A stretch of 64,000 nt of DNA from JBBRVP01 sp038246785 (lineage in GTDB: Bacteria > Actinomycetota > Actinomycetes > Jiangellales > Jiangellaceae). Location: the NCBI GenBank assembly GCA_038246785.1, contig JBBRVP010000014.1:1-64000 (forward strand), given 5' to 3'. Below are positions 32,697 to 42,106 of this stretch, piece after piece. Made by a program: the position numbers and the translations under genes. Below the pieces are notes generated by a model. The model did not search any database and was not told the origin of the DNA. It saw only the letters and a list, made by a program, of their open reading frames with translations. How positions within the stretch are numbered: position 1 is the first letter of the stretch; every line of letters begins with the position of its first letter.

Positions 32697-34166
32697 TCAG
32701 ACGGCGAGTGGGCGCGCCGTGGGCTCGATCGGCGCGGGCAGGGCGGTGGAGCCGACGAGGAACGCGTCGACCGCGGCCGCGCAGGCCCGTCCCTCGGCGA
32801 TCGCCCACACGACCAGCGACTGCCCGCGGCCGGCGTCCCCGGCGACGAAGACGCCCGGCGTCGAGGTGGCGTAGCGACTGTCGCGGGCGACGTTGCCCCG
32901 CTCGTCGATGGCGACATCGAGCTGCGCGAGCAACGGGGCGCGCTCTGGGCCGGCGAAGCCGAGCGCAAGCAGCACGAGGCCGGCCGGCAACTCCCGCTCG
33001 GTTCCCGCGACGGGAGTGAAGCGGCCGTCGACGAGCTCGACGTCGATGAGGCGCAACGCACGCACGCGGCCGCCGCCGTCGTCGACGAGCTCCTGGGTCG
33101 ACACGGCATAGACCCGCTCGCCGCCTTCCTCGTGGGCGGCCGACGTCCGCAGCATGAGCGGCCAGGTCGGCCACGGCGTGGTTTCGGCACGCGCCTCGGG
33201 GGGCCGCGGAAGGATCTCCAGCTGGGTCACCGAGAGCGCCCCCTGCCGGTGAGCGGTGCCCACGCAGTCGGCGCCGGTGTCTCCGCCGCCGATGACCACG
33301 ACGTGGCGGCCCTGCGCGCTGACGAGGCCCTCGGCCGGCAGCCCGATCGCGGCCCGGTTGGCCGGCGGCAGGTAGTCCATCGCCTGCAGTACCCCGTCGA
33401 GCTGGCGGCCAGGTACCGCGAGGTCGCGCGCGGCGGTGGCGCCGACGGCGAGCACGACGGCGTCGTACGCCGCGAGCAGCCGGTCACCGGCAAGGTCGTC
33501 GCCGACCCGGACCCCGGTCCGGAAGATCGTGCCCTCCGCCGACATCTGCGCCAACCGGGCGTCGAGGCGAGCCTTCTCCAGCTTGAACTCCGGAATGCCG
33601 TAGCGCAGCAGGCCGCCGGCCCGGTCAGCCCGCTCGTACACGGCGACGGTGTGACCGGCTCGGGTCAGCTGCTGCGCGACGGCGAGCCCCGCCGGGCCGG
33701 AGCCCACAACCGCGACGGTGCGGTCGGACAGTCGCTCCGGCGGCTCGGGCACCACCCACCCCGCCTCGAAGGCGCGGTCGGCGATGGCCACCTCGACGTT
33801 CTTGATGGTCACCGGGTCGCCGTTGATGCCCACCACGCAGGCGGCCTCGCACGGGGCCGGGCAGACCCGGCCGGTGACCTCGGGGAAGTTGTTGGTGGCG
33901 TGCAGCCGCTCCGCTGCGCTGCGCCAGTCGCCGCGCCAGACCAGATCGTTCCACTCCGGGATCAGGTTGCCGAGCGGGCAGCCCTGGTGGCAGAACGGGA
34001 TGCCGCAGTCCATGCAGCGCCCGGCCTGGACGCCGATGATCGGCAGCAGCGAGTGGCCCACCGACGGACCCGGGTATACCTCGCGCCAGTCACGGACCCG
34101 CTCGGCCACCGGCCGGGCGGGCAGCGTCTGCCTGGGGGTGGTCAGGAAGCCCTTCGGGTCAGCCAT
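32697..34166 (-). CDS. gltD: Glutamate synthase, small subunit
   Basis: 489 residues; takes electrons from NADPH and passes them to the large subunit for glutamate formation. The N-terminal iron-sulfur cysteines are in CMDCGIPFCHQGCPLGNLIPEW-type context (cysteines near 50-60). FAD-binding VAVVGSGPAGLAVAQQL and NADPH-binding VVVIGGGDTGADC follow. The ATG at 34166 lies inside the end of gltB (8-nt overlap), so translation is coupled. Length is normal (about 480). Confidence 0.96.
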   Translation of the reverse strand: MADPKGFLTTPRQTLPARPVAERVRDWREVYPGPSVGHSLLPIIGVQAGRCMDCGIPFCHQGCPLGNLIPEWNDLVWRGDWRSAAERLHATNNFPEVTGRVCPAPCEAACVVGINGDPVTIKNVEVAIADRAFEAGWVVPEPPERLSDRTVAVVGSGPAGLAVAQQLTRAGHTVAVYERADRAGGLLRYGIPEFKLEKARLDARLAQMSAEGTIFRTGVRVGDDLAGDRLLAAYDAVVLAVGATAARDLAVPGRQLDGVLQAMDYLPPANRAAIGLPAEGLVSAQGRHVVVIGGGDTGADCVGTAHRQGALSVTQLEILPRPPEARAETTPWPTWPLMLRTSAAHEEGGERVYAVSTQELVDDGGGRVRALRLIDVELVDGRFTPVAGTERELPAGLVLLALGFAGPERAPLLAQLDVAIDERGNVARDSRYATSTPGVFVAGDAGRGQSLVVWAIAEGRACAAAVDAFLVGSTALPAPIEPTARPLAV

Positions 34167-37100
34167 GAGCGGCCTCCATGACGGCCGCGAGCGCGTCGCG
34201 GCCCTCCCGCTCGGCGGCGGCCCGCGCCTCGAGAACGCGCCGGTAGTCGCGCGGCAGCACGGTGGTGAAGCGGTCCAGGGCCGGCCCGCCCTGGTCCAGC
34301 AGGTCGGCCGCCACGGTCGACCCGGTCTCGTCGGCGTGCCGGCGCAACAGCCGGGCAACGAGCGCGCGGTCGTCGGGCGAGAGCGGCTCGAGGTCGACCA
34401 TCCCGAGGTTGACCAGGCTCGTGTCGAGGTCGAGCACGTGCGCTACCCCGCCGGACATGCCGGCCGCGATGTTGCGCCCCGTAGGGCCGAGGACGAGGAC
34501 CCGCCCGCCGGTCATGTACTCGCAGGCGTGGTCGCCGACACCCTCGACGACCGCGGTGGCGCCAGAGTTGCGAACGCAGAAGCGCTCGCCGACCAGCCCC
34601 CGCACGAACACCTCGCCGCCGGTGGCGCCGTAGCCGACGACGTTGCCGGCGATGACGTTGCCCTCCGCCGCGAACGGCGCCCGCCGATCGGGGCGCACCA
34701 CGAGCCGCCCCCCGGACAGCCCCTTGCCGAGGTAGTCGTTGGCGTCTCCCTCGAGCCGCAACGTGATGCCGCGCGGCAGGAACGCGCCGAACGACTGCCC
34801 GGCCGAGCCGGTGAAGGTGAGGTCGATCGTGCCGTCGGGCAGCCCCTCCGCGCCGTGGCGCTTGGTCACCTCGTGGCCGAGCATCGTGCCGACGGTGCGG
34901 TTGACGTTGCGGATGGCCAGCTGCGCGCGCACCGGCTCGCCCAGCTCGAGCGCGTCGCGGCAGAGCGTGACGAGTTGGTTGTCCAGCGCCTTCTCCAGGC
35001 CGTGGTCCTGGCTGGTGGTGTGTCGCAGGGCGGCACCGTCGGGCAACTCCGGTCGGTACAGGATCGGGCGCAGGTCCAGGCCGGCGGCCTTCCAGTGCCC
35101 GACTGCCCGTCGTGCGTCGATGACCTCGCTGTGGCCGACGGCCTCGGCGACCGAGCGGAAGCCGAGCCGGGCCAGTTGCTCGCGCACCTCCTCGGCGACG
35201 AACTCGAAGAACGTGACGACGAACTCCGGCCGGCCGGTGAACTTCGCGCGCAGCACGGGGTTCTGGGTGGCCACTCCCACCGGGCACGTGTCGAGGTGGC
35301 AGACCCGCATCATGATGCAGCCACTGACGACCAGCGGCGCGGTGGCGAAGCCGAACTCCTCCGCACCGAGCAGCGCGGCGATGACGACGTCGCGGCCGGT
35401 CTTGAGCTGGCCGTCGGTCTGCACGACGATCCGCTCCCGCAGGCCGTTGAGCAGCAGCGTCTGCTGCGTCTCGGCCAGTCCGAGCTCCCACGGGCCGCCG
35501 GCGTGCTTGAGCGAGGTGAGCGGCGCGGCCCCCGTACCCCCGTCATGGCCGGAGATGAGCACCACGTCGGCATGCGCCTTGGACACCCCGGCCGCGACCG
35601 TGCCGACACCTACCTCGCCGACGAGCTTGACGTGCACGCGGGCGCCGGGGTTGGCGTTCTTGAGGTCGTGGATGAGCTGGGCGAGGTCCTCGATCGAGTA
35701 GATGTCGTGGTGCGGCGGCGGCGAGATGAGACCGACGCCCGGCGTGGAGTGTCGTGTGCGCGCGATCCACGGGTAGACCTTGTTGCCGGGCAGCTGCCCC
35801 CCTTCCCCCGGCTTGGCGCCCTGGGCCATCTTGATCTGGATGTCGTCGGCGTGGGTGAGGTAGTCGCTGGTGACCCCGAAGCGGCCGGAGGCCACCTGCT
35901 TGACAGCACTGCGCCGCGCGGGGTCGCGCAGCCGATCGGGGTCCTCACCGCCCTCGCCGGTGTTGGACTTGCCGCCGAGGCGGTTCATCGCCACCGCGAG
36001 GGTCTCGTGCGCCTCCTGGGAGATCGAGCCGTACGACATCGCGCCGGTCGAGAACCGCTTGACGATCTCACTGACCGGCTCGACCTCCGCCAGCGGCACC
36101 GGCGGCCGGACGTCCTCGCGCAGCTCGAACAACCCGCGCAGTGTCATCAGCCGCCGGGACTGCTCGTCGACGCGAGCGGTGTAGCCGCGGAACAGGTCGT
36201 AGCGACCGCTGCGGGTCGAGTGCTGCAGCCGGAACACCGTCTCCGGGTCGAACAGGTGGGCCTCTCCGTCGCGCCGCCACTGGTAGTCCCCGCCGGTCTC
36301 CAACCGGTGGGTGTCCGCCGCCACGGTGCCACCGGCGGGGTACGCGGTGAGGTGCCTGCGGCGTACCTCCTCGGCCAGCACGTCGAGCCCGACGCCGCCG
36401 AGCCGGGACACCGTGCCGGTGAAGTAGCGGTCGACGACATCGCCGGCGAGCCCGAGCGCCTCAAAGACCTGGGCGCCGGTGTAGGACGCCACCGTCGAGA
36501 TGCCCATCTTGGACATCACCTTGAGTACGCCCTTGCCCAGCGCCTTCACCAGGTTGTCGACAGCGCTCTGCGGCGGCACGTCGCGCAGGAGCACGCCCGC
36601 GCGAGCGAGGTCCTCGACACTCTCCATGGCGAGGTAGGGGTTGACCGCGGCCGCCCCGTAGCCGATCAGCAGCGCGACGTGGTGCACCTCCCGCACGTCA
36701 CCGGCCTCGACGACCAGACCGACCTGGGTGCGGGTGCGCTCACGGATGAGGTGGTGGTGCACCGCGCCGGTGAGCAGGAGCGACGGGATCGGGGCGTGCC
36801 GCGCATCGGAGTTGCGGTCGGAGAGCACGACGATCCGGGCCCCGCCGGCGATGGCCGCCGACACCTCTGCGCAGATCTCCTCGAGCCGGGCGGCCAGCGC
36901 GGCGCCGCCGCCGGTGACCTCGTACAGGCCGTGGACGACGTAGGTGGCGTAGCCCGGGAGGTCGCCGTCGCGGTTGATGTGGATGATCTTGGAGAGCTCG
37001 TCGTTGTCGATGACCGGGAACGGCAGCACCACCTGGCGGCAGGACGCCGGCCCCGGGCGCAGCAGGTCGTGCTCCGGACCGATCGAGCCGGACAGCGAGG

Positions 37101-38679
37101 TGACGAGCTCCTCGCGGATCGCGTCGAGCGGCGGGTTGGTCACCTGCGCGAAGAGCTGGGCGAAGTAGTCGAAGAGCAGCCGCGGCCGCTCCGACAGGAC
37201 GGCGACCGGTGTGTCGGTGCCCATCGACCCGATCGGCTCGGTGCCGGTGCGTGCCATCGGGGTGAGCAGCAGCCGCAGCTCTTCCTCGGTGACGCCGAAC
37301 GTCTGCTGCCGGCGCGTGACGCTCTTGTGGGTGTGCACCACGTGCTCGCGTTGGGGCAGCCCCGGCATGTTGATCAGGCCGGCGTGCAGCCACTCGGCGT
37401 ACGGGTGCTCGCCGGCCAGCGCCGACTTCACCTCGTCGTCCTCGATCACCCGCTGCTCCTCGAGGTCGACGAGGAACATCCGCCCTGGCCGCAACCGGCC
37501 CTTGCGGACCACCCGCGCCGGGTCGAGGTCGAGCACGCCGGCCTCGGAGGCCAGCACGACCAGCCCGTCGTCGGTGATCCAGAAGCGGCCCGGCCGCAGG
37601 CCGTTGCGGTCGAGCACCGCGCCGACCTGGTTGCCGTCGGTGAAAACCACGCTCGCCGGGCCGTCCCACGGCTCCATGAGGCAGCCGTGGAACTGGTAGA
37701 ACGCCCGCCGCGCGGGATCCATGTCGGGAGCGTTCTCCCACGCCTCCGGGATCATCATGAGCACGGCGTGCGGCAGGCTGCGCCCGCCGAGGTGCAGCAG
37801 CTCGAGGACCTCGTCGAACGTGGCCGAGTCACTGGCGCCGGGGCTGCAGACCGGGAAGAGGCGATCCAGGTCGCCGGGCAGCAGGTCGCTGGACAGCTGG
37901 GTCTCGCGCGCCCGGATCCAGTTGCGGTTGCCCATGACGGTGTTGATCTCGCCGTTGTGGGCGATGAAGCGGTACGGGTGGGCCAGCGGCCAGCTCGGGA
38001 AGGTGTTGGTGCTGAAGCGGGAGTGGACCACCGCGAGCCCGGTGGTCAGCCGCCGGTCGGACAAGTCGGGGTAGAAGGGCTCGAGCTGGCCGGTCGTGAG
38101 CATCCCCTTGTAGACGACGGTGCGCGCCGAGAGGCTGCAGAAGTAGGCGTCGGTGGCGTGCTCCACCCGCTTGCGCAGGCAGAACGCGCGTCGGTCCAGG
38201 TCGATGCCGTGCACGCCGTCGGGTGCGGCGACGAACAGCTGGCGGAAGCGCGGCATCACCGATCGGGCGGTGCGGCCGAGCAGACTGGGGGTGACCGGCA
38301 CAGCGCGCCAGCCGAGGACGGCCAGTCCCTCCTCCGCCGCGATGCTCGCCACTGCCCCGCGGACGGCCGCCTCGGCGGCGTCGTCGTCGGGGAGGAAGCC
38401 CAGCCCGACTGCGTAGCCCCCCTCGGCCGGCAGCTCGAAGTCGACCACGTCGCGCAGGAAGGCGTCAGGGACCTGTAGGAGGACGCCGGCACCGTCGCCG
38501 GAGTCGACCTCCGCGCCGGACGCACCGCGATGCTCGAGGTTGCGCAGCGCGGCGAGCGCGGCGTCGACGATGGAGCGGCTGCGCTCGCCGGTGAGGGTCG
38601 CGACGAACGCCACGCCACAGGCGTCGTGCTCCTGGCGTGGGTCGTAGAGGCCCTGCGGGGGCGGGGTCGCGTGGCGCAA
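34159..38679 (-). CDS. gltB: Glutamate synthase, large subunit
   Basis: 1,506 residues; makes two glutamates from glutamine and 2-oxoglutarate. Class II amidotransferase domain from Cys21 (HDACGVAF), where the 20-residue leader is presumably removed to free the nucleophile. Central and FMN-binding barrel domains follow (GHDGGTGAAPLTSLKHAGGPWE), then the 3Fe-4S cluster cysteines in CIMMRVCHLDTCPVGVATQ, and a C-terminal GXGXG beta-helix. TTG start with GGGAG 8 nt upstream. Operon with gltD; the pair is the main NADPH-GOGAT and links nitrogen assimilation to the trp and his genes only by location. Confidence 0.97.
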   Translation of the reverse strand: MRHATPPPQGLYDPRQEHDACGVAFVATLTGERSRSIVDAALAALRNLEHRGASGAEVDSGDGAGVLLQVPDAFLRDVVDFELPAEGGYAVGLGFLPDDDAAEAAVRGAVASIAAEEGLAVLGWRAVPVTPSLLGRTARSVMPRFRQLFVAAPDGVHGIDLDRRAFCLRKRVEHATDAYFCSLSARTVVYKGMLTTGQLEPFYPDLSDRRLTTGLAVVHSRFSTNTFPSWPLAHPYRFIAHNGEINTVMGNRNWIRARETQLSSDLLPGDLDRLFPVCSPGASDSATFDEVLELLHLGGRSLPHAVLMMIPEAWENAPDMDPARRAFYQFHGCLMEPWDGPASVVFTDGNQVGAVLDRNGLRPGRFWITDDGLVVLASEAGVLDLDPARVVRKGRLRPGRMFLVDLEEQRVIEDDEVKSALAGEHPYAEWLHAGLINMPGLPQREHVVHTHKSVTRRQQTFGVTEEELRLLLTPMARTGTEPIGSMGTDTPVAVLSERPRLLFDYFAQLFAQVTNPPLDAIREELVTSLSGSIGPEHDLLRPGPASCRQVVLPFPVIDNDELSKIIHINRDGDLPGYATYVVHGLYEVTGGGAALAARLEEICAEVSAAIAGGARIVVLSDRNSDARHAPIPSLLLTGAVHHHLIRERTRTQVGLVVEAGDVREVHHVALLIGYGAAAVNPYLAMESVEDLARAGVLLRDVPPQSAVDNLVKALGKGVLKVMSKMGISTVASYTGAQVFEALGLAGDVVDRYFTGTVSRLGGVGLDVLAEEVRRRHLTAYPAGGTVAADTHRLETGGDYQWRRDGEAHLFDPETVFRLQHSTRSGRYDLFRGYTARVDEQSRRLMTLRGLFELREDVRPPVPLAEVEPVSEIVKRFSTGAMSYGSISQEAHETLAVAMNRLGGKSNTGEGGEDPDRLRDPARRSAVKQVASGRFGVTSDYLTHADDIQIKMAQGAKPGEGGQLPGNKVYPWIARTRHSTPGVGLISPPPHHDIYSIEDLAQLIHDLKNANPGARVHVKLVGEVGVGTVAAGVSKAHADVVLISGHDGGTGAAPLTSLKHAGGPWELGLAETQQTLLLNGLRERIVVQTDGQLKTGRDVVIAALLGAEEFGFATAPLVVSGCIMMRVCHLDTCPVGVATQNPVLRAKFTGRPEFVVTFFEFVAEEVREQLARLGFRSVAEAVGHSEVIDARRAVGHWKAAGLDLRPILYRPELPDGAALRHTTSQDHGLEKALDNQLVTLCRDALELGEPVRAQLAIRNVNRTVGTMLGHEVTKRHGAEGLPDGTIDLTFTGSAGQSFGAFLPRGITLRLEGDANDYLGKGLSGGRLVVRPDRRAPFAAEGNVIAGNVVGYGATGGEVFVRGLVGERFCVRNSGATAVVEGVGDHACEYMTGGRVLVLGPTGRNIAAGMSGGVAHVLDLDTSLVNLGMVDLEPLSPDDRALVARLLRRHADETGSTVAADLLDQGGPALDRFTTVLPRDYRRVLEARAAAEREGRDALAAVMEAAHG

Positions 38680-38996
38680 AGGGGCACTCCCGTCGGGCTG
38701 CGGCGGGGGGGGAGGGACGTCATCGGCCCGGGAAACTGGTCCTGCGGAGCTGCTGTGCCGCGAGGGTATCGCAGGAGCGCTGGCCGTCCCGCCGGGCGGA
38801 CAGCGGTGTCTCGGATGGCGGGACCAGGTGAGCGGGGCACGGGTACGCCAGCCGCCCCGGCAGAACCCACCGCAACGCCAGGGGCTGCGGAGGCGGCGGG
38901 AGGCGCCCCTCCCATCACTGCACTGACGAATGTGGGTTGGGGCGGGGAGTCGGGTGGGCGGGGAGTCGGGCGATCGGGCGGCGGCGGGGAGTCGGG
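38680..38996. other. gltB upstream region with G-rich triplicate
   Basis: 317 bp between the VIT-family stop and the gltB start. No gene is seen. The right end holds three copies of GGCGGGGAGTCGGG (38941-38954, 38957-38970, 38983-38996), the last touching the neighbour's stop codon. The rest is plain GC-rich DNA; the gltB promoter must lie here, but no convincing hexamers stand out. Confidence 0.6.
38941..38996 (+). repeat. Three copies of a 14-bp G-rich repeat
   Basis: GGCGGGGAGTCGGG at 38941, 38957 and 38983, spaced 16 and 26 bp. The plus strand has at least six runs of three or more G, so a G-quadruplex is possible. Confidence 0.75.
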
Positions 38997-39737
38997 TCAG
39001 CCGAGGCGGGTGCCGACGAGGTCACCGAAGACGTAGGTGAGCCCCGCGGCGGCAGCGCCGAGCACCAGCTGGCGGGTACCGCCGTACCACCAGGGGCGGC
39101 TGGTCACCCGGGTGACCACGGCACCGCAGATGAACAGGCCGATCAGCGAGCCGACGAGGGTGGGCCACAGGACCGCGACGCCCAGCAGGTAGGGCAGCAG
39201 GGGGACGCTCGCGCCGACCGCGAAGGACACGAACGAGGAGCCGGCGGCCAGCCTCGCCGAGGGCAGCCCGGTCTCGCCGACGCCGAGCTCCTCACGGGCG
39301 TGCACCGCGAGGGCCTGCTCCTCGTCGCTGTGGATCTGACGGGCAACCTCGGCCGCCAGCTCGGGGCTGAGCCCCTTGGCCTGGTACATCGCGGCCAGCT
39401 CGGCGCGCTCCCCGTCGGGGTTGCGGCGCAGCTCACGGCGTTCCTTCTCGATCTCGCGCTGGACGGACTCGGCCTGCGCGGCGACCGAGGTGTACTCCCC
39501 GGCGGCCATGCTGAAGGCGCCGGCGGCGAGCCCGGCCAGACCTGCCAGGACGATGGTGTCGCGTGCGGCGTTGCCGCCGGCCACCCCGGCGATGAGCGCG
39601 AGGTTGGACACCAGCCCGTCCATGGCCCCGAACACGGCCGGGCGCAGCCATCCGCCGGTCACGTCGGGGTGCTCGTGCCCGACCGCGGACGGACCGGTGT
39701 CGGGGGGGCCGAGCTCCGGGCCGGCCGACGCGCTCAC
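38997..39737 (-). CDS. VIT1/CCC1 family transporter
   Basis: 246-residue membrane protein of the vacuolar iron transporter family, which exports Fe2+ or Mn2+ in fungi and plants. Helix 1 block VFGAMDGLVSNLALIAGVAGG and GAFSMAAGEYTSVAAQAES are diagnostic. A cytosolic, charged segment (REIEKERRELRRNPDGERAEL) with Glu-rich metal sites separates helices 2 and 3; three helices follow. GTG start with GGAGGAGG upstream, overlapping the lgt stop (GTGA). It may export metal from the cell; the ion is not known. Confidence 0.9.
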   Translation of the reverse strand: MSASAGPELGPPDTGPSAVGHEHPDVTGGWLRPAVFGAMDGLVSNLALIAGVAGGNAARDTIVLAGLAGLAAGAFSMAAGEYTSVAAQAESVQREIEKERRELRRNPDGERAELAAMYQAKGLSPELAAEVARQIHSDEEQALAVHAREELGVGETGLPSARLAAGSSFVSFAVGASVPLLPYLLGVAVLWPTLVGSLIGLFICGAVVTRVTSRPWWYGGTRQLVLGAAAAGLTYVFGDLVGTRLG

Positions 39738-40618
39738 GGTGCCTCCTCCTCCGTCGGCGGGCCCGCCGGCACCGGGTCGGTGGCGGGCTCCCGGCCCGCA
39801 CGATACGGCGACTCCTCGCGGCCGGGGCGCAGCCGGGCCGACACGACGAGGTAGCCGACGGCACCGGCGAACACGGCTACCGAGACCACCACGTTGATGC
39901 GCAGGCCGTCCACCCGGGTCGCCGGGTCGACGCGCAGCAGCTCGATGCCGAAGCGGCCGACGGTGTAGGCCGCGACGTAGAGCGCGAAGGCCCGGCCGTG
40001 GCCGAGCCGGAACCGGCGGTCCGCCCACACCACGAGCCCGGCGACGGCCAGGCACCACAGCGACTCGTAGAGGAATGTCGGGTGGAACGTCGTGACGTCG
40101 GCGTAAGGGCTCGGCCGGTGCTCGGGGTCGATCTGCAGGCCCCACGGCAGGTCGGTGGGCCGGCCGAACAGCTCCTGGTTGAACCAGTTGCCCCAGCGGC
40201 CCACGGCCTGGGCGACCAGGATGCCCGGAGCCACGGCGTCGGCGAACACGGGCAGCCGCAGGCCGCGTCGCCGGCAGCCGATCCAGGCTCCCACGCCGCC
40301 GAGCGTGACGGCGCCCCAGATGCCGAGTCCGCCGCGCCAGATCGCCAGCGCCGCGGCTGGGTCGCCGCCCGCGCCGAAGTAGGTCTGCCAGTCGGTGGCC
40401 AGGTGGTAGAGCCGGCCTCCGACGATCCCGAACGGCACCGCCCACACCGCGACGTCGATGACGGCGCCGCGCGGCGCGCCGCGCGCGACGAAGCGTCGCT
40501 CACCGATCCAGACGGCGAGCCCGATGCCGAGGAGGATGCACAGCGCGTACGCCCGGATGGGGATGGCCCCGACGTACCAGACGCCCTGCCCCGGGCTGGG
40601 GATCGAGGTGGGCAGCAT
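39734..40618 (-). CDS. lgt: Prolipoprotein diacylglyceryl transferase
   Basis: 294-residue membrane enzyme that transfers diacylglyceryl from phosphatidylglycerol to the lipobox cysteine of prolipoproteins. Seven membrane segments; GGRLYHL near 68-73 and the signature VGRWGNWFNQELFG at 139-152 with Arg141 corresponding to the essential arginine of E. coli Lgt. The C-terminal 35 residues are Pro/Glu-rich and cytosolic. Lies next to the trp genes as in mycobacteria (Rv1614). Serves the lipoproteins of the same window, such as the LIV binding protein. Confidence 0.96.
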   Translation of the reverse strand: MLPTSIPSPGQGVWYVGAIPIRAYALCILLGIGLAVWIGERRFVARGAPRGAVIDVAVWAVPFGIVGGRLYHLATDWQTYFGAGGDPAAALAIWRGGLGIWGAVTLGGVGAWIGCRRRGLRLPVFADAVAPGILVAQAVGRWGNWFNQELFGRPTDLPWGLQIDPEHRPSPYADVTTFHPTFLYESLWCLAVAGLVVWADRRFRLGHGRAFALYVAAYTVGRFGIELLRVDPATRVDGLRINVVVSVAVFAGAVGYLVVSARLRPGREESPYRAGREPATDPVPAGPPTEEEAP

Positions 40619-40630
40619 CGGCGGAGGACG

Positions 40631-41404
40631 TCAGCCCTTGGCGGCGTCGGTGATGGCCTGCTGCAGCGCGGCGGTGCCCTGGAACATCTTGGTCAGCTCG
40701 GAGTCGGCGACCTTGGTGCCGTTGATGAAGACCGTCGGCGTGGAGCTCACACCGGCGTTCGCGGACGCCGCGCCGACCGCCTTCACCCACGCGTCGTAGC
40801 GCCCGTCCCGCACGCAGGACTCGAAGTCGCTGCCGGTGACGCCGACCTGTTTGGCGTAGCCGATGAGGTCGTCGGTGCTCCAGGCGTCGGCGCCGGGGTT
40901 CTCCTTGGGCTGCTTCTGGTAGAGCAGCCGGTGCAAGGCGAGCGCCTTGCCCTGGTCGCCGTAGGTGACCGCGCAACCGAAGGCGTTGGCCGCCGGCGCC
41001 GAGGAGTTGTTGCGCAGGTTGTTGTCGATGAAGGTCAGCGGGTGGATGGTCAGCCCGACCCGCCCGGAGTCCACCTCTTTCTCCAGCGCTGCGCTGTTGA
41101 CGCCCTCGAAGGCTTTGCACGCCGGACACTGGAAGTCCTCCCAGAGGTCGACCTTCACCGGCGCCGACGCCTTTCCGAACGGCACGCCGCCGCTCGCGCT
41201 GCTCACGCCGGCCGGCCGGTCGGCAGTCGGGTCGACCTTGGTCCGCTGGCTCTGGACGGCCACGCCGATGCCGACGACCACGGCGAGCACGGCCACGACG
41301 ACGCCGATGCGCACGATGCGCTCGCGGCGTCGCTCATGGCGCGCCTGCTCCTCGCGCATGGCCCGGGCGCGCTCCCGGGCCACCTCGCGGGCCTGCTTGC
41401 TCAT
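40631..41404 (-). CDS. Membrane-anchored DsbA-like thioredoxin protein
   Basis: 257 residues. A charged helical N-terminus, one transmembrane helix (about 32-52), then a DsbA-type domain outside with active site CPAC at 93-96 (FQCPACKAFEG) and the cis-proline loop SSTPTVFING. Likely forms or shuffles disulfides in exported proteins. The ATG overlaps the stop of the MauE/DoxX gene (ATGA), so the two form a redox pair; an actinobacterial DsbA-like protein often needs a quinone-linked partner, and the MauE-type protein may play it. Confidence 0.9.
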   Translation of the reverse strand: MSKQAREVARERARAMREEQARHERRRERIVRIGVVVAVLAVVVGIGVAVQSQRTKVDPTADRPAGVSSASGGVPFGKASAPVKVDLWEDFQCPACKAFEGVNSAALEKEVDSGRVGLTIHPLTFIDNNLRNNSSAPAANAFGCAVTYGDQGKALALHRLLYQKQPKENPGADAWSTDDLIGYAKQVGVTGSDFESCVRDGRYDAWVKAVGAASANAGVSSTPTVFINGTKVADSELTKMFQGTAALQQAITDAAKG

Positions 41405-41982
41405 GGCGACTCGTCCTCCTCGGTGCCCGGGCGGACAGTTGCGGGCTCGGGGGCGGGCTCGGATGTCTTCGAGGCCCGCGGGGTCCGGTGCGCGTGCGGG
41501 CCGCCATGGACCAGCTGCTCGTGCCGGCCGCTCGGGTCGAGGGCGAACCGGCTGTGCGGGAAGACGACCAGCCACCCCGCCGCGGCGAGGAAGCCGACGT
41601 CGCGCAGGATCTCGGCGAGGTAACTGGTGCGTCCCGGCTCGGTCTGTCCCCCGCCGCCGAAGCAGCCGCAGTCGATGGACAGTCCGCGGGCCCAGGCCGA
41701 GGCGACCCCGGCGATGAACACGACCATGAGCGCGCCGGCCACACCGGCGGCCAGCCGGGTCCCGTACCCGAGCACGAGGAGCAGACCCAGGCCGATCTCG
41801 AGGAAAGGCAGCCCGTATCCCACGACGTGGACCAGGGCCGACGGCAACAGCTCGTAGGCCTGGACGGCCTGCACCGAGCCGACCGGGTCGACCGCCTTGA
41901 GCCCACCGGAGGCCAGCAGGACGCCGCCGAGCCCGAGCCGGACGACGGTGGACACCCAGGCGACGCGGTCGCGGCTGGTCAC
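41401..41982 (-). CDS. MauE/DoxX-like membrane protein
   Basis: 193 residues with four transmembrane helices (LGLGGVLLASGGLKAVDP first) and the cysteine pair in SIDCGCFGGGG between helices 3 and 4. This is the MauE fold, related to DoxX and VKOR-like partners. MauE is needed to mature disulfide-rich methylamine dehydrogenase; here, paired with the DsbA-like gene, it probably reoxidises that protein. The C-terminal 50 residues are hydrophilic. GTG start; no Shine-Dalgarno seen, but TAGCGT at 42042-42037 (minus) could be a -10 with a leader. Confidence 0.85.
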   Translation of the reverse strand: MTSRDRVAWVSTVVRLGLGGVLLASGGLKAVDPVGSVQAVQAYELLPSALVHVVGYGLPFLEIGLGLLLVLGYGTRLAAGVAGALMVVFIAGVASAWARGLSIDCGCFGGGGQTEPGRTSYLAEILRDVGFLAAAGWLVVFPHSRFALDPSGRHEQLVHGGPHAHRTPRASKTSEPAPEPATVRPGTEEDESP

Positions 41983-42106
41983 GACCGACCCGACCGGGTC
42001 GCCGGAGCGGCAAGCGGCTGGGCACCCACAGGCCCGACGCTACCGAGGCCGGGCGCCGGGCGCTGGCCGGCCGGACCCCGGGAGGCCGATCTCACGTCGT
42101 GACCGG

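Noticed and set aside
33718..38478. 1,586-codon open frame opposite gltB
   Set aside because: Same antisense effect; low-complexity product, no domain, no ribosome-binding site, and gltB itself has every expected motif.
28..38941. Shared 13-mer CGAATGTGGGTTG near 28-40 and 38929-38941
   Set aside because: In 64 kb, exact 13-base matches are expected by chance; flanks do not match.
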